This document shows positions 6,710-14,442 of a stretch of 14,485 nt of DNA, piece by piece. The first letter of the stretch is position 1; each line of letters begins with the position of its first letter. The translations under genes were made by a program, and so were the position numbers. Source of the stretch: DASUFH01 sp036274645 (GTDB taxonomy: Bacteria > Acidobacteriota > Terriglobia > 20CM-2-55-15); contig DASUFH010000085.1 in NCBI GenBank assembly GCA_036274645.1, forward strand, positions 1 through 14,485. Direction: 5' to 3'. The notes beneath the pieces were generated by a model. It saw nothing but the letters and a program-made list of their open reading frames with translations. It did not search any database and had not been told where the DNA came from.

Positions 6710-9544
6710 ATCCAGAGGGGGGCAGGAGCAGAAGAGATTGCGGTCGCCGTAGACATTGTCGATTCGGTTGACGGGGGGCCAGTACTTTTCCCCCGGGGTC
6801 TGGTTTCCGGGGAAACATGCTTCCGACCGCGTGTAGGGCCGGCCCCACTCGTCGTCGGCCAGGTCGCGCGCGGTATGGGGCGCGCGGCGCAGCGGGGAAT
6901 CGGCGATTCCGTACTGGCCGGCTTCCACCTTCCGGATTTCATTGCGGATGGAAATCATCGCGTCGCAGAAACGGTCCAGTTCCGCCAGAGGCTCGGATTC
7001 GGTCGGCTCGATCATGAGCGTGCCGGCTACGGGAAAGCTCATCGTGGGGGCATGGAACCCGTAATCCATCAACCGTTTGGCGATGTCTTCAGCCGTTACG
7101 CCGGCGCTGTCCTGGAGAGATCGCGGGTCCACGATGCACTCGTGGGCGACCCGGCCTTTCGCATTCTTGTAGAGGACGGGAAAGTGTGGATCGAGGCGCG
7201 CCGCAATGTAGTTGGCCGCCAGGATGGCCACTTCCGTGGCGCGCCGGAGCCCGGCGCCGCCCATCATCAGGATGTAGGTATAGGCGATAGGCAGGATCGA
7301 GGGAGAGCCATACGGCGCCGCCGAAACCGGTCCGACCGGCGACGCGAGACCGCGCGAAGGATGTCCCGGCAGAAATGGCTTGAGGTGCGCCTTCACGCCG
7401 ATCGGCCCCATGCCGGGACCGCCGCCGCCATGTGGAATACAGAATGTCTTGTGCAGATTCAGGTGGGACACGTCCGCGCCGTAGTCACCGGGGCGGCAGA
7501 GTCCGACCTGGGCGTTCAGGTTGGCGCCATCGAGGTACACCTGTCCGCCGTATCGGTGAACAATCTCGCAGAATTCACGGATGCCGGGCTCGAACACGCC
7601 ATGCGTGGACGGGTAGGTCACCATGGCCGCGGCCAGACGATCCGCGTATTTCCTGGCCTTGTCTTCGAGGTCCCGGATTTCGACGTTGCCCTGGTTGTCA
7701 CACCGGACGGTGACCACATCCATTCCGGCCATGTGCGCTGACGCGGGATTCGTGCCGTGCGCGGAGGTCGGAATCAGACAGACGTTGCGCCCCGCGTCCC
7801 CGCGGCTGCGGTGATATGCGCGGATCGCGAGGAGACCGGCGTATTCGCCCTGCGCGCCCGAGTTGGGTTGAAGCGAAACGGCGTCGTATCCCGTGATCGC
7901 GCAGAGTTGCGCTTCAAGCTCGTCCAGCATGCGCCGGTAACCTGCAACCTGCGCGTCGGGCGCAAACGGATGAATAAGGGAGAACTCGGGCCACGTCACC
8001 GGAAGCATTTCCGTCGTGGCGTTCAGCTTCATCGTGCAGGAACCGAGTGGAATCATCGTCCGGTCGAGCGCCAGATCGCGGTCCGCGAGCTTGCGCATAT
8101 AACGGGTCAGCCCGGCTTCGGAACGGTGACGGTGAAACACCGGATGCGCGAGAAACGCCGACGTCCGGCGCAGGGGCTCCGGCAAGGTGGACTTCACGCC
8201 CGACACGATCTGGGAGTAATGGAACATTCCGCCGAAGGCGCGCCACACCGCCTCCACATCACCGGGCGTGGTTGTTTCGTCCAGAGAGATCCCCAGCGCC
8301 GCCTGTGTTCCTCGCGCTCCCGCCGGCACAATTCGGAAGTTGAGTCGCTCCGCCAGGCCCCGCGCCATGACGGCGTCCCGCTGACGGCCGGCCTCCACGG
8401 TGATCGTGTCGAAAAACGTCTCGTTCAGTGGCGGAAACCCGAGCTTTCGGAGTCCCACAGCCAATACGGATGTCTTCTGATGGATCCCGTGGGCGATCTC
8501 CTTCAGACCCTCCGGACCATGGTAGACGGCGTACATGGAAGCCATCACAGCCAGAAGAACTTCAGCCGTGCAGATGTTGGAGGTCGCCTTCTCGCGCCGG
8601 ATGTGCTGTTCGCGCGTCTGCAGGGTCAGCCGGTATGCAGTCTGCTGTCGGGCATCCACAGAGACTCCGACCAGACGTCCAGGCAGCGCGCGTGTGTGCG
8701 CCGAACGCGTGGATATGTAGGCGGCGTGGGGCCCGCCGTAACCCATGGGCACGCCGAACCGCTGGGTCGAGCCAATCGCGACATCCGCGCCGAGCTCGCC
8801 GGGTGGCGTCAGAAGTGTCAGCGCCAGCGGATCCGCCGCAACGACCGCGATACCGCCTTTGGCATGAACGGCGTTGATGGCCTCACGCAGGTCGCGCACG
8901 TCTCCGTAGGTTCCGGGATATTGAAACAGCGCGCCAAAGAAATCGCCGCCGGCCAGATCGGTTTGGGGATCTCCGACGACCAGCGTCCAGTTCAGGGGTT
9001 CGGCCCGCGTCGCCATGACCGCCAGCGTCTGGGGATGGGCGTCCCGATCAACGAAGAACTGCATCGACTTCGAGGTGGACACACGCCTGGCGAGCGCCAT
9101 ACCCTCGGCCGCCGCGGTCGCCTCATCGAGCAGCGATGCGTTCGCTACGTCCAGACCGGTCAGGTCGCAGACCATCGTCTGAAAATTGATCAGCGCCTCC
9201 AGACGTCCCTGGCTGATCTCCGGCTGATAGGGCGTATACGCCGTGTACCACGCGGGGTTTTCCAGAATATTCCGCTGAATCACGGAGGGGAGGATCGTGC
9301 CGTAATACCCCTGGCCAATCAGCGACGTATAGATCTGGTTTTCTCCCGCAAGCGTCTGAAGGCGTTCCAGAGCTTCAGTTTCTGAAAGCGCCGGACCGAC
9401 GTCGAGAGGCATGGTCTGTCGAATCGATGGGGGAACGGTTTCCGCGATGAGTTCGTCGATACTTCCGGCCCCTACCGTCTTCAGCATGTCGGTCACGTCG
9501 TCGGCCGAGGGGCCAATGTGGCGTTGTGAGAAGTCGTCTGTCAT
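6704..9544 (-). CDS. gcvP: Glycine dehydrogenase (aminomethyl-transferring), P protein, single-chain
   Basis: A 946-residue cytoplasmic P protein of the glycine cleavage system. It decarboxylates glycine with pyridoxal phosphate and transfers the aminomethyl group to the lipoyl arm of H protein. Both homologous halves are present, as in the single-chain form: the N-terminal half has GYYGTILPSVIQRN (79-92) and YTPYQPEISQGR (103-114), the C-terminal half has MIPLGSCTMKLN (497-508), TSAHGTNPASA (593-603), and the PLP lysine K699 in HLNLHKT, followed by the glycine-rich loop PHGGGGPG. The length matches the family. The C-terminus keeps VYGDRNLFCSC; the last few residues and the TAG lie in the mobile-element end. 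The start at 9544 has GAGGAGG just upstream. No gcvT, gcvH or lpd is in the window, so it stands apart here. Confidence 0.98.
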   Translation of the reverse strand: MTDDFSQRHIGPSADDVTDMLKTVGAGSIDELIAETVPPSIRQTMPLDVGPALSETEALERLQTLAGENQIYTSLIGQGYYGTILPSVIQRNILENPAWYTAYTPYQPEISQGRLEALINFQTMVCDLTGLDVANASLLDEATAAAEGMALARRVSTSKSMQFFVDRDAHPQTLAVMATRAEPLNWTLVVGDPQTDLAGGDFFGALFQYPGTYGDVRDLREAINAVHAKGGIAVVAADPLALTLLTPPGELGADVAIGSTQRFGVPMGYGGPHAAYISTRSAHTRALPGRLVGVSVDARQQTAYRLTLQTREQHIRREKATSNICTAEVLLAVMASMYAVYHGPEGLKEIAHGIHQKTSVLAVGLRKLGFPPLNETFFDTITVEAGRQRDAVMARGLAERLNFRIVPAGARGTQAALGISLDETTTPGDVEAVWRAFGGMFHYSQIVSGVKSTLPEPLRRTSAFLAHPVFHRHRSEAGLTRYMRKLADRDLALDRTMIPLGSCTMKLNATTEMLPVTWPEFSLIHPFAPDAQVAGYRRMLDELEAQLCAITGYDAVSLQPNSGAQGEYAGLLAIRAYHRSRGDAGRNVCLIPTSAHGTNPASAHMAGMDVVTVRCDNQGNVEIRDLEDKARKYADRLAAAMVTYPSTHGVFEPGIREFCEIVHRYGGQVYLDGANLNAQVGLCRPGDYGADVSHLNLHKTFCIPHGGGGPGMGPIGVKAHLKPFLPGHPSRGLASPVGPVSAAPYGSPSILPIAYTYILMMGGAGLRRATEVAILAANYIAARLDPHFPVLYKNAKGRVAHECIVDPRSLQDSAGVTAEDIAKRLMDYGFHAPTMSFPVAGTLMIEPTESEPLAELDRFCDAMISIRNEIRKVEAGQYGIADSPLRRAPHTARDLADDEWGRPYTRSEACFPGNQTPGEKYWPPVNRIDNVYGDRNLFCSCPPLDN

Positions 9545-9610
9545 GCTCCTCCTCGAATGAGCAGTCCTCCATCATAAGCCGTTTTTTCCCGCAGAGCAGC
9601 GCCATTGTTG
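9536..9610 (-). repeat. Direct repeat copy 1: gcvP promoter/RBS/start segment
   Basis: These 75 bases recur at 11133-11207 in the same orientation with two differences (9569 and 9577), and looser similarity continues for a few bases past 9610. Read on the minus strand, the repeat holds a TATGAT box, a strong GAGGAGG RBS, the gcvP ATG and its second codon. A TGCTC...GAGCA inverted repeat flanks the RBS. Confidence 0.9.
9549..9576 (-). promoter_or_regulatory. Candidate -10 box and strong RBS of gcvP
   Basis: On the minus strand TATGAT (9576-9571) lies about 27 bases before the gcvP ATG, and GAGGAGG lies a few bases before it. A convincing -35 is not visible. The TATGAT box is unchanged in both copies of the repeat. 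No glycine-riboswitch-like structure was recognised upstream. Confidence 0.35.
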
Positions 9611-9686
9611 TGGGATGGAGAGGTCAGACGGGAAATCGAGAATGACGGCGGGGCAGCTGGACCAGACCCACTCCATGGCCTTGGCA

Positions 9687-9705
9687 TTGCCTCGTACGGA
9701 GGCAA
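9687..9705 (-). terminator. Hairpin downstream of the beta-rich protein gene
   Basis: TTGCCTC (9687-9693) pairs with GAGGCAA (9699-9705) around a five-base loop, 44 bp after the stop of the 9749-10906 gene. No T-run follows on the minus strand, so a classical intrinsic terminator is doubtful; it may be a transcript-end structure. Confidence 0.25.
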
Positions 9706-9748
9706 GACTCTCCCCCGAGCCGCCATAACGACCGGCGAGCAGTAGGGA

Positions 9749-10906
9749 TTAAGGGTTGTACAGCATGAACTTGATGCCGACGCTATTGCCAAGGAAGCCG
9801 AGCGTGTATCTCTGGGTTCCGTCAAGGAATCCATGGTGGAGCCTGTAGATCGATAGCCGGGTCGCATAGAAGATCCCGAAGCGCTCCGTGCGAAAATTGA
9901 ACTCCACCCGATTAGTGAGGCTGCCGCCGAAGCCCTGGATGCCGAAGCCATCGGTATAGTCATCGAATTCCCACCATTCGCCGGGCTTCACGACCACCGT
10001 GTAATTGCGTCCGACCATGACACCGGCGCCGACGCCGGGGACGGTGGAAATCGAGAAGGCTTTGGATTCAGTGAGCTTGATCCGTCGGCCAAAGCCGAAT
10101 TCCAGAGCCAGTTCCTGGGCGGTGTTTTCGTTGCGGACCAGTTCCATCTCCCCCGGGATCTGATCGTAACCGTCGAAAGGCTTGTTGATGGGGACGAACC
10201 CATCGACGGGTGTCCCATCGATCGTCCCATTCACGTACTTGATCTGATCCGGCGCGTGGAAGAACTTCGGATGAAACATCGAAAGGGAAAACTCCCGGTT
10301 GTTCTTCTCGGCGCTGAGCGCATAGGTGTTGCTGGGCTCGTCAAAGATCTGGAGCGGATTGTTCCCCTTTTTAAACCAGGTCTTCGGATTGAAGAATTCC
10401 CTGGAGCCGCGCTCCTTCCACTCATAGCTCCTGACATCGACGTTATAACGGGAGGATCTGAACGCGATGTCATTAGAGAAGTAGCTCGTGAACGAATGGC
10501 TGGCGAACAAGCGTATTTTCCATCTGTCCTCCTTGCCGCCGCGATCGTCCACCGGGACGGGACGGGCGCGCGTTTCGAGCCGATCGGTCGCCGCGTCAAC
10601 CGTGGGGAAACGGTCCGGGCTCTGGTGGCTCAGTCGAGTCGGGGCGTCGCCAAGTTGTGAGAGGGCGAAATGCCTGAGCGCGCGGAAAGAGCAGAGGGTT
10701 CCGAATTCGGTGAGCGGAATCGCTTCCGAGGCGAGATCGGCCGCCGCCGTGGAACGCCCCGACCCGGCCACAGACGAGCGTTCCAGGGACGTTATATTTC
10801 CCTGGACTCTGAGTTCGAATGGACACGAGGCGGCGACGAGGTCCCCCGCACGCGCGCCGGTCGCCAGAAAGGCCAGAGACAGGGCCTGCAACAGGGCGCG
10901 TGTCAC
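9749..10906 (-). CDS. Exported beta-rich protein of unknown function (possible outer-membrane barrel)
   Basis: A 385-codon frame from GTG at 10906; an in-frame stop 7-9 bases upstream (10915-10913) leaves this as the first possible start. No strong RBS is visible. The start gives a reasonable signal peptide (TRALLQALSLAFLATGARA, residues 2-20). Residues 21-135 are low in recognisable features. From about 137 the chain alternates polar and aromatic residues (RLFASHSFTSYF, YNVDVRSYEW, FSLSMFHPKFF, ERFGIFYATRLSIY) and ends in VGIKFMLYNP, a pattern typical of beta-strands in membrane or envelope proteins. WWEFDDY and GFGIQGFGGS are striking motifs that I cannot assign to a named domain. The gene stands alone between the two 75-bp repeats and may have arrived by transfer. 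Coding is likely; the function is open. Confidence 0.75.
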   Translation of the reverse strand: MTRALLQALSLAFLATGARAGDLVAASCPFELRVQGNITSLERSSVAGSGRSTAAADLASEAIPLTEFGTLCSFRALRHFALSQLGDAPTRLSHQSPDRFPTVDAATDRLETRARPVPVDDRGGKEDRWKIRLFASHSFTSYFSNDIAFRSSRYNVDVRSYEWKERGSREFFNPKTWFKKGNNPLQIFDEPSNTYALSAEKNNREFSLSMFHPKFFHAPDQIKYVNGTIDGTPVDGFVPINKPFDGYDQIPGEMELVRNENTAQELALEFGFGRRIKLTESKAFSISTVPGVGAGVMVGRNYTVVVKPGEWWEFDDYTDGFGIQGFGGSLTNRVEFNFRTERFGIFYATRLSIYRLHHGFLDGTQRYTLGFLGNSVGIKFMLYNP

Positions 10907-11090
10907 GAGAGTTCAAGCCAGACCAGCCCGGTCCGCATCCTGTGCGAATTCTCGCGGGCGCGCTTTGATGGCGACGTCGCGACCCCGCCTTGTGTCCCAG
11001 GCCTGACACACGTGGCCCTCACGGAATCGAAATCTGAAGTTGCCGCCTCGAACTTCATGCCGATAACGGTCACCACAAGTTGATCCGAGG

Positions 11091-11141
11091 CTACTCGACC
11101 GCTGCCGCAAAGAATCGCGAGTCGTTGAACAAGTCTGTCAT
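11091..11141 (-). other. 16-codon mini-ORF from the second copy of the gcvP start
   Basis: In repeat copy 2 the same RBS and ATG open a short frame, MTDLFNDSRFFAAAVE, and a TAG ends it. Only the first three codons match gcvP (MTD). It lies 184 bp ahead of the GTG of the 9749-10906 gene. It may be a leader peptide or just the leftover of a duplicated gene start. The stretch 10907-11090 between them shows no further gene. Confidence 0.3.
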
Positions 11142-11207
11142 GCTCCTCCTCGAATGAGCAGTCCTGCATCATAGGCCGTTTTTTCCCGCAGAGCAGCGCC
11201 ATTGTTG
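11133..11207 (-). repeat. Direct repeat copy 2 of the gcvP start segment
   Basis: It matches 9536-9610 at 73 of 75 positions in the same orientation, including the TATGAT box (11173-11168), the RBS and the ATG at 11141. It lies 18 bp from the hairpin at 11226-11285. It could supply a promoter for the gene at 9749-10906. Confidence 0.9.
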
Positions 11208-11225
11208 CCGGATGAAAGCCATGGG

Positions 11226-11285
11226 GGGAATGAGGGACAGAGAGCAATTTCGCGAACGCGAAATTGCTCTCTGTCCCTCATTCCC
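11226..11285. repeat. Perfect 29-bp-arm inverted repeat (REP-like hairpin)
   Basis: The arm 11226-11254 is exactly complementary to 11257-11285, with a two-base AA centre. The arms carry AGGGACAGAGAG (11233-11244) and its complement (11267-11278), the same 12-mer as at the left end of the RAYT element (6013-6024). This relation, plus a RAYT remnant in the same window, supports a REP-type palindrome mobilised by such an enzyme. There is no T-run on either side, so it is not a typical terminator, though it could block transcription or mRNA decay. Confidence 0.85.
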
Positions 11286-11364
11286 TGCGGATTGAATCGG
11301 TCCGCCGCCTGAAGCTGGCGTTGTTTTCTTAGCGATCCGGGAAGCCGGCGCCTCCGGACTGGGA

Positions 11365-11387
11365 TATAGTGGCTCCATTCAGGAGCC
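11365..11387 (+). promoter_or_regulatory. Candidate -10 (TATAGT) and hairpin holding an RBS
   Basis: TATAGT at 11365-11370 is followed by the hairpin GGCTCC (11371-11376)/GGAGCC (11382-11387), whose right arm contains the AGGAG ahead of the ATG at 11392. No clear -35 is seen. If used, transcription would begin inside or next to the hairpin, so RBS masking is conceivable. Confidence 0.3.
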
Positions 11388-11391
11388 GGTC

Positions 11392-11745
11392 ATGACACCA
11401 TCACGTTACCCGTTCGGACGGTGGATCCCGTCTGCGGGCGCCGAGCCGAATTCGGCCGTGCGATCGTCCGGCGTGATCGTGGCGCAATTCGCGCTCAATG
11501 ACATCTTCGTGGAAACATCCTTCGGCAACGGCCGGCTGCCGGTAAACCGGATACGCCGTATCACACGCTCGAGCGCATATGGGGTATCCGAGGGAAACAT
11601 CAGATGGAAGACGGCGATCGGCAACGATGCTGAGGATCGGCTCCAATCCCGTGCGGCCTCTATACCAACGCGAGGCGACCGCTTACCGCCGGCGACATCG
11701 CGGTGCGCAATTGATTGTGTGTCCCTGCGACGTGGCGCCTCGTGA
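11392..11745 (+). CDS. Doubtful 117-codon ORF, unrecognised
   Basis: The frame opens with ATG at 11392, with AGGAG ending 6 nt upstream, and stops 23 bp before the start of the next gene, so an operon is possible. The product has no recognised motif, no signal peptide, and an Arg/Ser/Pro-rich second half typical of random GC-rich translation. Minus-strand frames overlap the same stretch (11401-11646 and 11406-11789) and look no better. The good start signals are the only support. If it is not real, 11286-11768 is a long intergenic region without another candidate. Confidence 0.28.
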   Translation: MTPSRYPFGRWIPSAGAEPNSAVRSSGVIVAQFALNDIFVETSFGNGRLPVNRIRRITRSSAYGVSEGNIRWKTAIGNDAEDRLQSRAASIPTRGDRLPPATSRCAIDCVSLRRGAS

Positions 11746-11768
11746 CCGACATTGAACCGGAGATCCAG

Positions 11769-13283
11769 ATGACCTCCACCAGAAGACATTCAATTCATGG
11801 CAACTTCTTGCTCGTGCTGTTTGTGACTGCAGTGGCCCTGCTGTCCCGCAGTGTGGCCGCGACACTGAGCGGGCAGGCGGCGCCCCCCTCGGGAAGCGCG
11901 ATTACAGGTACCGTGGTTGACGAAAACGGCATGCCCATGGCGAGTGTAGACGTTCAGGCCTACGAGCGGGCAGCGGCGACCATGCCGATGCCCTATCGAG
12001 ACGGAGACTGGGAGTTGCGTCCGGTTGGCGCCATGGCAATGACGGACGACAAAGGCCAATATCGACTGGAGACGCCGCCGGGCGAATACTACGTCCGGGC
12101 TCGAGCAACGACCGTTCCGAAAGACCAGCGGCAAGTGTACTGGCCGATGTTTTATCCTGCCGCCACCGATCCGGTTAACGTGAATCCCGTGAAGGTTCCC
12201 GCCGGCGCCGCGTTGACAGGGATCGACTTCAGGCTTCGTTCCATGCCGCCCATTCAGATGAACGGGAGGGTCCTGCTGCCGACGCCTCAATTCGGCGGCG
12301 TCGGTATACGATCGAGCACGCTCCTGACAGACATCCAGGTCGCGCTCATCCCGATCGGTTTCGGCAGCAACCTCTCCCGATCGCCCGATAAGGGCGCGGC
12401 CACCACGATCGTCCTCGCGCCCCAATCCACCGGGGTCAACCGAGTTCAGTCTGGAGTGACGGTTGCATCGACAAGAAACGACGGGTTGTTCAACTTTGGA
12501 CGAATTCAGCCCGGCGCTTACCGTGTGGTGGCCGCGGGGATGTTGGGCGCCCGGCGCATTTCAGCAACGCAGGACATCTATGTGACGGCCGACAGCGCCC
12601 CCGACCTGACGTTGCCACTCCAGTATGGTTTCGGCCTGCAGGGCCGGATAAACATCCGCGGCCCGGCGCCCACAGACTTTCAACTCAACAGCCTGAGGGT
12701 CAACTTCGAATTGACCGACTCCATTGGGGTGGGCTGGGTTACGCTGCCATCCTTCTCGGGATTCGTCCCCGTGAAGCCCGATGGATCATTTGTGATTCAA
12801 GATGTCGCGCCCGACATGCAGTACAAGGTGATCCTGTCGGGCATCGACGACAACAGCCAATCGCACGTGTCCGAACTGCGCTATGGGAGCAAAGCCACAT
12901 CCGGAGGCGGCTGGATCAAAGCGAATAAGGAACAAACCAGTCTCGGGATTACGCTCGAATTTGGACTCGGCCGGGTCAACGTGCAGGTGCGGAACGGCGA
13001 GGCGCCGCGACCGGGACTCTTCGTCGGGCTCCTTCCCACAGACCGGAGACGCCCGGACCTTCATGGCCTGACCGACGCCGACGGCATGGCTTCCTTCACG
13101 GAAGTCGTACCTGGAGTCTATGAAGCCTTCGCATTCGAGGTCGTGACCGGCGGCTCCTGGAATGACCTGGTTTCCTCAAAGGCCTTCAAGGAACGCGGAC
13201 GCGGAGAGTTGATCCATGTTGAGGGCGCCAAAACCTTGAACCTGGTGATTACGATCTCGAAAGACGAAGGAAAGGTGAACTGA
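11769..13283 (+). CDS. Secreted protein of carboxypeptidase-regulatory-like (transthyretin-like) domains
   Basis: ATG 11769 is chosen because GGAG lies 6 nt upstream and a signal peptide follows at once (basic TRRHSIHG, then FLLVLFVTAVALL, cleavage near residue 30). A longer frame opens upstream at 11715 but would bury the signal. The mature part of this 504-residue protein is beta-sandwich-like. Residues about 45-113 match the carboxypeptidase regulatory-like fold (ITGTVVDENGMPMASVDV, then TDDKGQYRLETPPGEYYV). Similar weaker units follow at about 163-290 (FNFGRIQPGAYRVVAAG), 305-400 and 415-495 (TDADGMASFTEVVPGVYEAFAF). Such domains are common in exported Acidobacteriota proteins, often as adhesion or substrate-binding modules; no catalytic domain is present. 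It converges with the TIM-barrel gene, with only 11 bp between the stops. Confidence 0.9.
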   Translation: MTSTRRHSIHGNFLLVLFVTAVALLSRSVAATLSGQAAPPSGSAITGTVVDENGMPMASVDVQAYERAAATMPMPYRDGDWELRPVGAMAMTDDKGQYRLETPPGEYYVRARATTVPKDQRQVYWPMFYPAATDPVNVNPVKVPAGAALTGIDFRLRSMPPIQMNGRVLLPTPQFGGVGIRSSTLLTDIQVALIPIGFGSNLSRSPDKGAATTIVLAPQSTGVNRVQSGVTVASTRNDGLFNFGRIQPGAYRVVAAGMLGARRISATQDIYVTADSAPDLTLPLQYGFGLQGRINIRGPAPTDFQLNSLRVNFELTDSIGVGWVTLPSFSGFVPVKPDGSFVIQDVAPDMQYKVILSGIDDNSQSHVSELRYGSKATSGGGWIKANKEQTSLGITLEFGLGRVNVQVRNGEAPRPGLFVGLLPTDRRRPDLHGLTDADGMASFTEVVPGVYEAFAFEVVTGGSWNDLVSSKAFKERGRGELIHVEGAKTLNLVITISKDEGKVN

Positions 13284-13294
13284 TCAGAAGCGCG

Positions 13295-14227
13295 CTATGC
13301 GATCAGCGGCTCGATCTGAGCTTTCGCTCTCGACGCAATCTGGAAGGGATCCAGCTCCTGGACAACCGGGGTTGTTGCCTGGAACAGTTCCATCGACGCC
13401 GGGCCCGAATATCCTTTTCGCTTCAGGATTTCGATGGTTCGCTTCAGTGGCGCCGTTCCATCTCCCGGAAACAGACGGTGCTGCTGGCTGTTGAGCGCTT
13501 CGCGCGGCGGATTGTCGGGAATATCTTCGAAGTGGAGATGCGCCAGCTCGCCATCTTTCAGCAGTTCCAGATCCTCGAGCTTGCCCACACCCCCGTAGAA
13601 GTGGAATGTGTCCATCATGACTCGAACGTTCGAATGTTTGGCCTCTCGAACAATCTGCAGGGCGGTCTGGATGGAATTGGCCAGCCTGGAGGTTTTGGCG
13701 AATTCGAGCATCAGAGTGACGCCATACATCTTCGCGAGATCTCCACCCTTCACCATGTTTTCGGCGCCACGCTTGAAATCGTCCGGTGTCGTCGCCTGAC
13801 TGGATGTCGACGGGCAGACAATGCGGTCGCAACCGACGGCCTGCACGACTTCGAGCTTCGTCTTCAACTGGTCAAATAATCTTTGAAACTGCTGGGGAGT
13901 CGCATCGACGTAGCCGAGGTGATTGCTTGACGATACGGCCTTGAGGCCCAGGTCGTCGAGAAGCTGCTTTGCCTTCGCCAGCGATTCGGTTTGCGCAAAC
14001 TCCTGGACCTTGGCGATGTCCACTTCAACGGCGCGCACGCCCGCTTTTGCGATGCCTTCACAGGACGCCTTGAAGTCGAACTTCGCGGTGCTGGCCTGGT
14101 GAATGCTGACAAACATGCCCTTCGGCGCCGCCGTTGTTTGCGCGCCGCGGTTCTGACCCAGCACGGGAATGGCGACAGGCAGGCCCACGGCCGCCGCAAG
14201 AAAATCTCGACGATTGAGCGATTCCAT
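13295..14227 (-). CDS. Tat-exported sugar phosphate isomerase/epimerase-like TIM-barrel protein
   Basis: A 310-residue protein of the xylose-isomerase-like TIM-barrel (AP endonuclease 2 type) superfamily. ATG 14227 is preferred over 14278: AGGAAGG lies 5 nt upstream and the product then starts with a Tat signal, NRRDFLAAAVGLPVAIPVLG (5-24). Likely metal-site residues are E175 (LMLEF), D206 and H209 (MDTFHF), H230/H232 (AHLHFED) and E280 (SMELF), the spacing expected of IolE/hydroxypyruvate-isomerase-like enzymes. It probably isomerises or epimerises a sugar or inositol derivative outside the cytoplasm, but the substrate cannot be told. It is alone on its strand here, facing the beta-sandwich gene. 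Confidence 0.92.
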   Translation of the reverse strand: MESLNRRDFLAAAVGLPVAIPVLGQNRGAQTTAAPKGMFVSIHQASTAKFDFKASCEGIAKAGVRAVEVDIAKVQEFAQTESLAKAKQLLDDLGLKAVSSSNHLGYVDATPQQFQRLFDQLKTKLEVVQAVGCDRIVCPSTSSQATTPDDFKRGAENMVKGGDLAKMYGVTLMLEFAKTSRLANSIQTALQIVREAKHSNVRVMMDTFHFYGGVGKLEDLELLKDGELAHLHFEDIPDNPPREALNSQQHRLFPGDGTAPLKRTIEILKRKGYSGPASMELFQATTPVVQELDPFQIASRAKAQIEPLIA

Positions 14228-14306
14228 TACACCTTCCTCAGCAGACCGTGGCAAAAGGCTACAGGACGAAGAAACCACGGGCAGTTAAAGCTTCCAGTAG
14301 GCGGAG

Positions 14307-14312
14307 ACTATA
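14307..14312 (-). promoter_or_regulatory. Candidate -10 of the TIM-barrel gene
   Basis: TATAGT on the minus strand, within GTACTATAGTC, about 80 bp before the ATG at 14227. The -35 region is poor, so this is a weak call. No gene is supported between 14228 and the window end. Confidence 0.25.
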
Positions 14313-14340
14313 GTACATTCCCGGAATTTCGACGAGACCC

Positions 14341-14372
14341 TGCGCTCCTCGGGGAGCGAGCCGCGGAGCGCA
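14341..14372. repeat. Overlapping GC hairpins, set 1
   Basis: The arm starting at 14341 can pair in two ways: CGCTCC (14343-14348) with GGAGCG (14353-14358) around TCGG, or TGCGCTCC (14341-14348) with GGAGCGCA (14365-14372). The two forms exclude each other. It lies upstream of the TIM-barrel gene. Confidence 0.5.
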
Positions 14373-14442
14373 AGCCGATAGGGCGAAGCAGAAAGACAAC
14401 GCGAGCCACCCCGGATCGACCATGCGGCGAAACGGACGCCTG

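Noticed and set aside
7757..9385. 542-residue plus-strand open frame
   Set aside because: Antisense to gcvP, a full-length conserved enzyme; no domain is recognisable in the plus-strand product.
9545..9748. Glycine riboswitch upstream of gcvP
   Set aside because: I looked for the paired aptamer pattern on the minus strand and saw neither its conserved core nor tandem arrangement.
9541..9963. 140-residue minus-strand ORF overlapping the 3' end of the beta-rich gene
   Set aside because: It is Ser/Ala-rich and lies in a shifted frame of a better-supported gene; only its last 20 or so codons, in the repeat, are of interest and are discussed separately.
13280..13306. Bidirectional terminator between the convergent genes
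   Set aside because: CTGATC (13280-13285) and GATCAG (13301-13306) can pair, but the stem is short, overlaps both coding ends and has no T-run.
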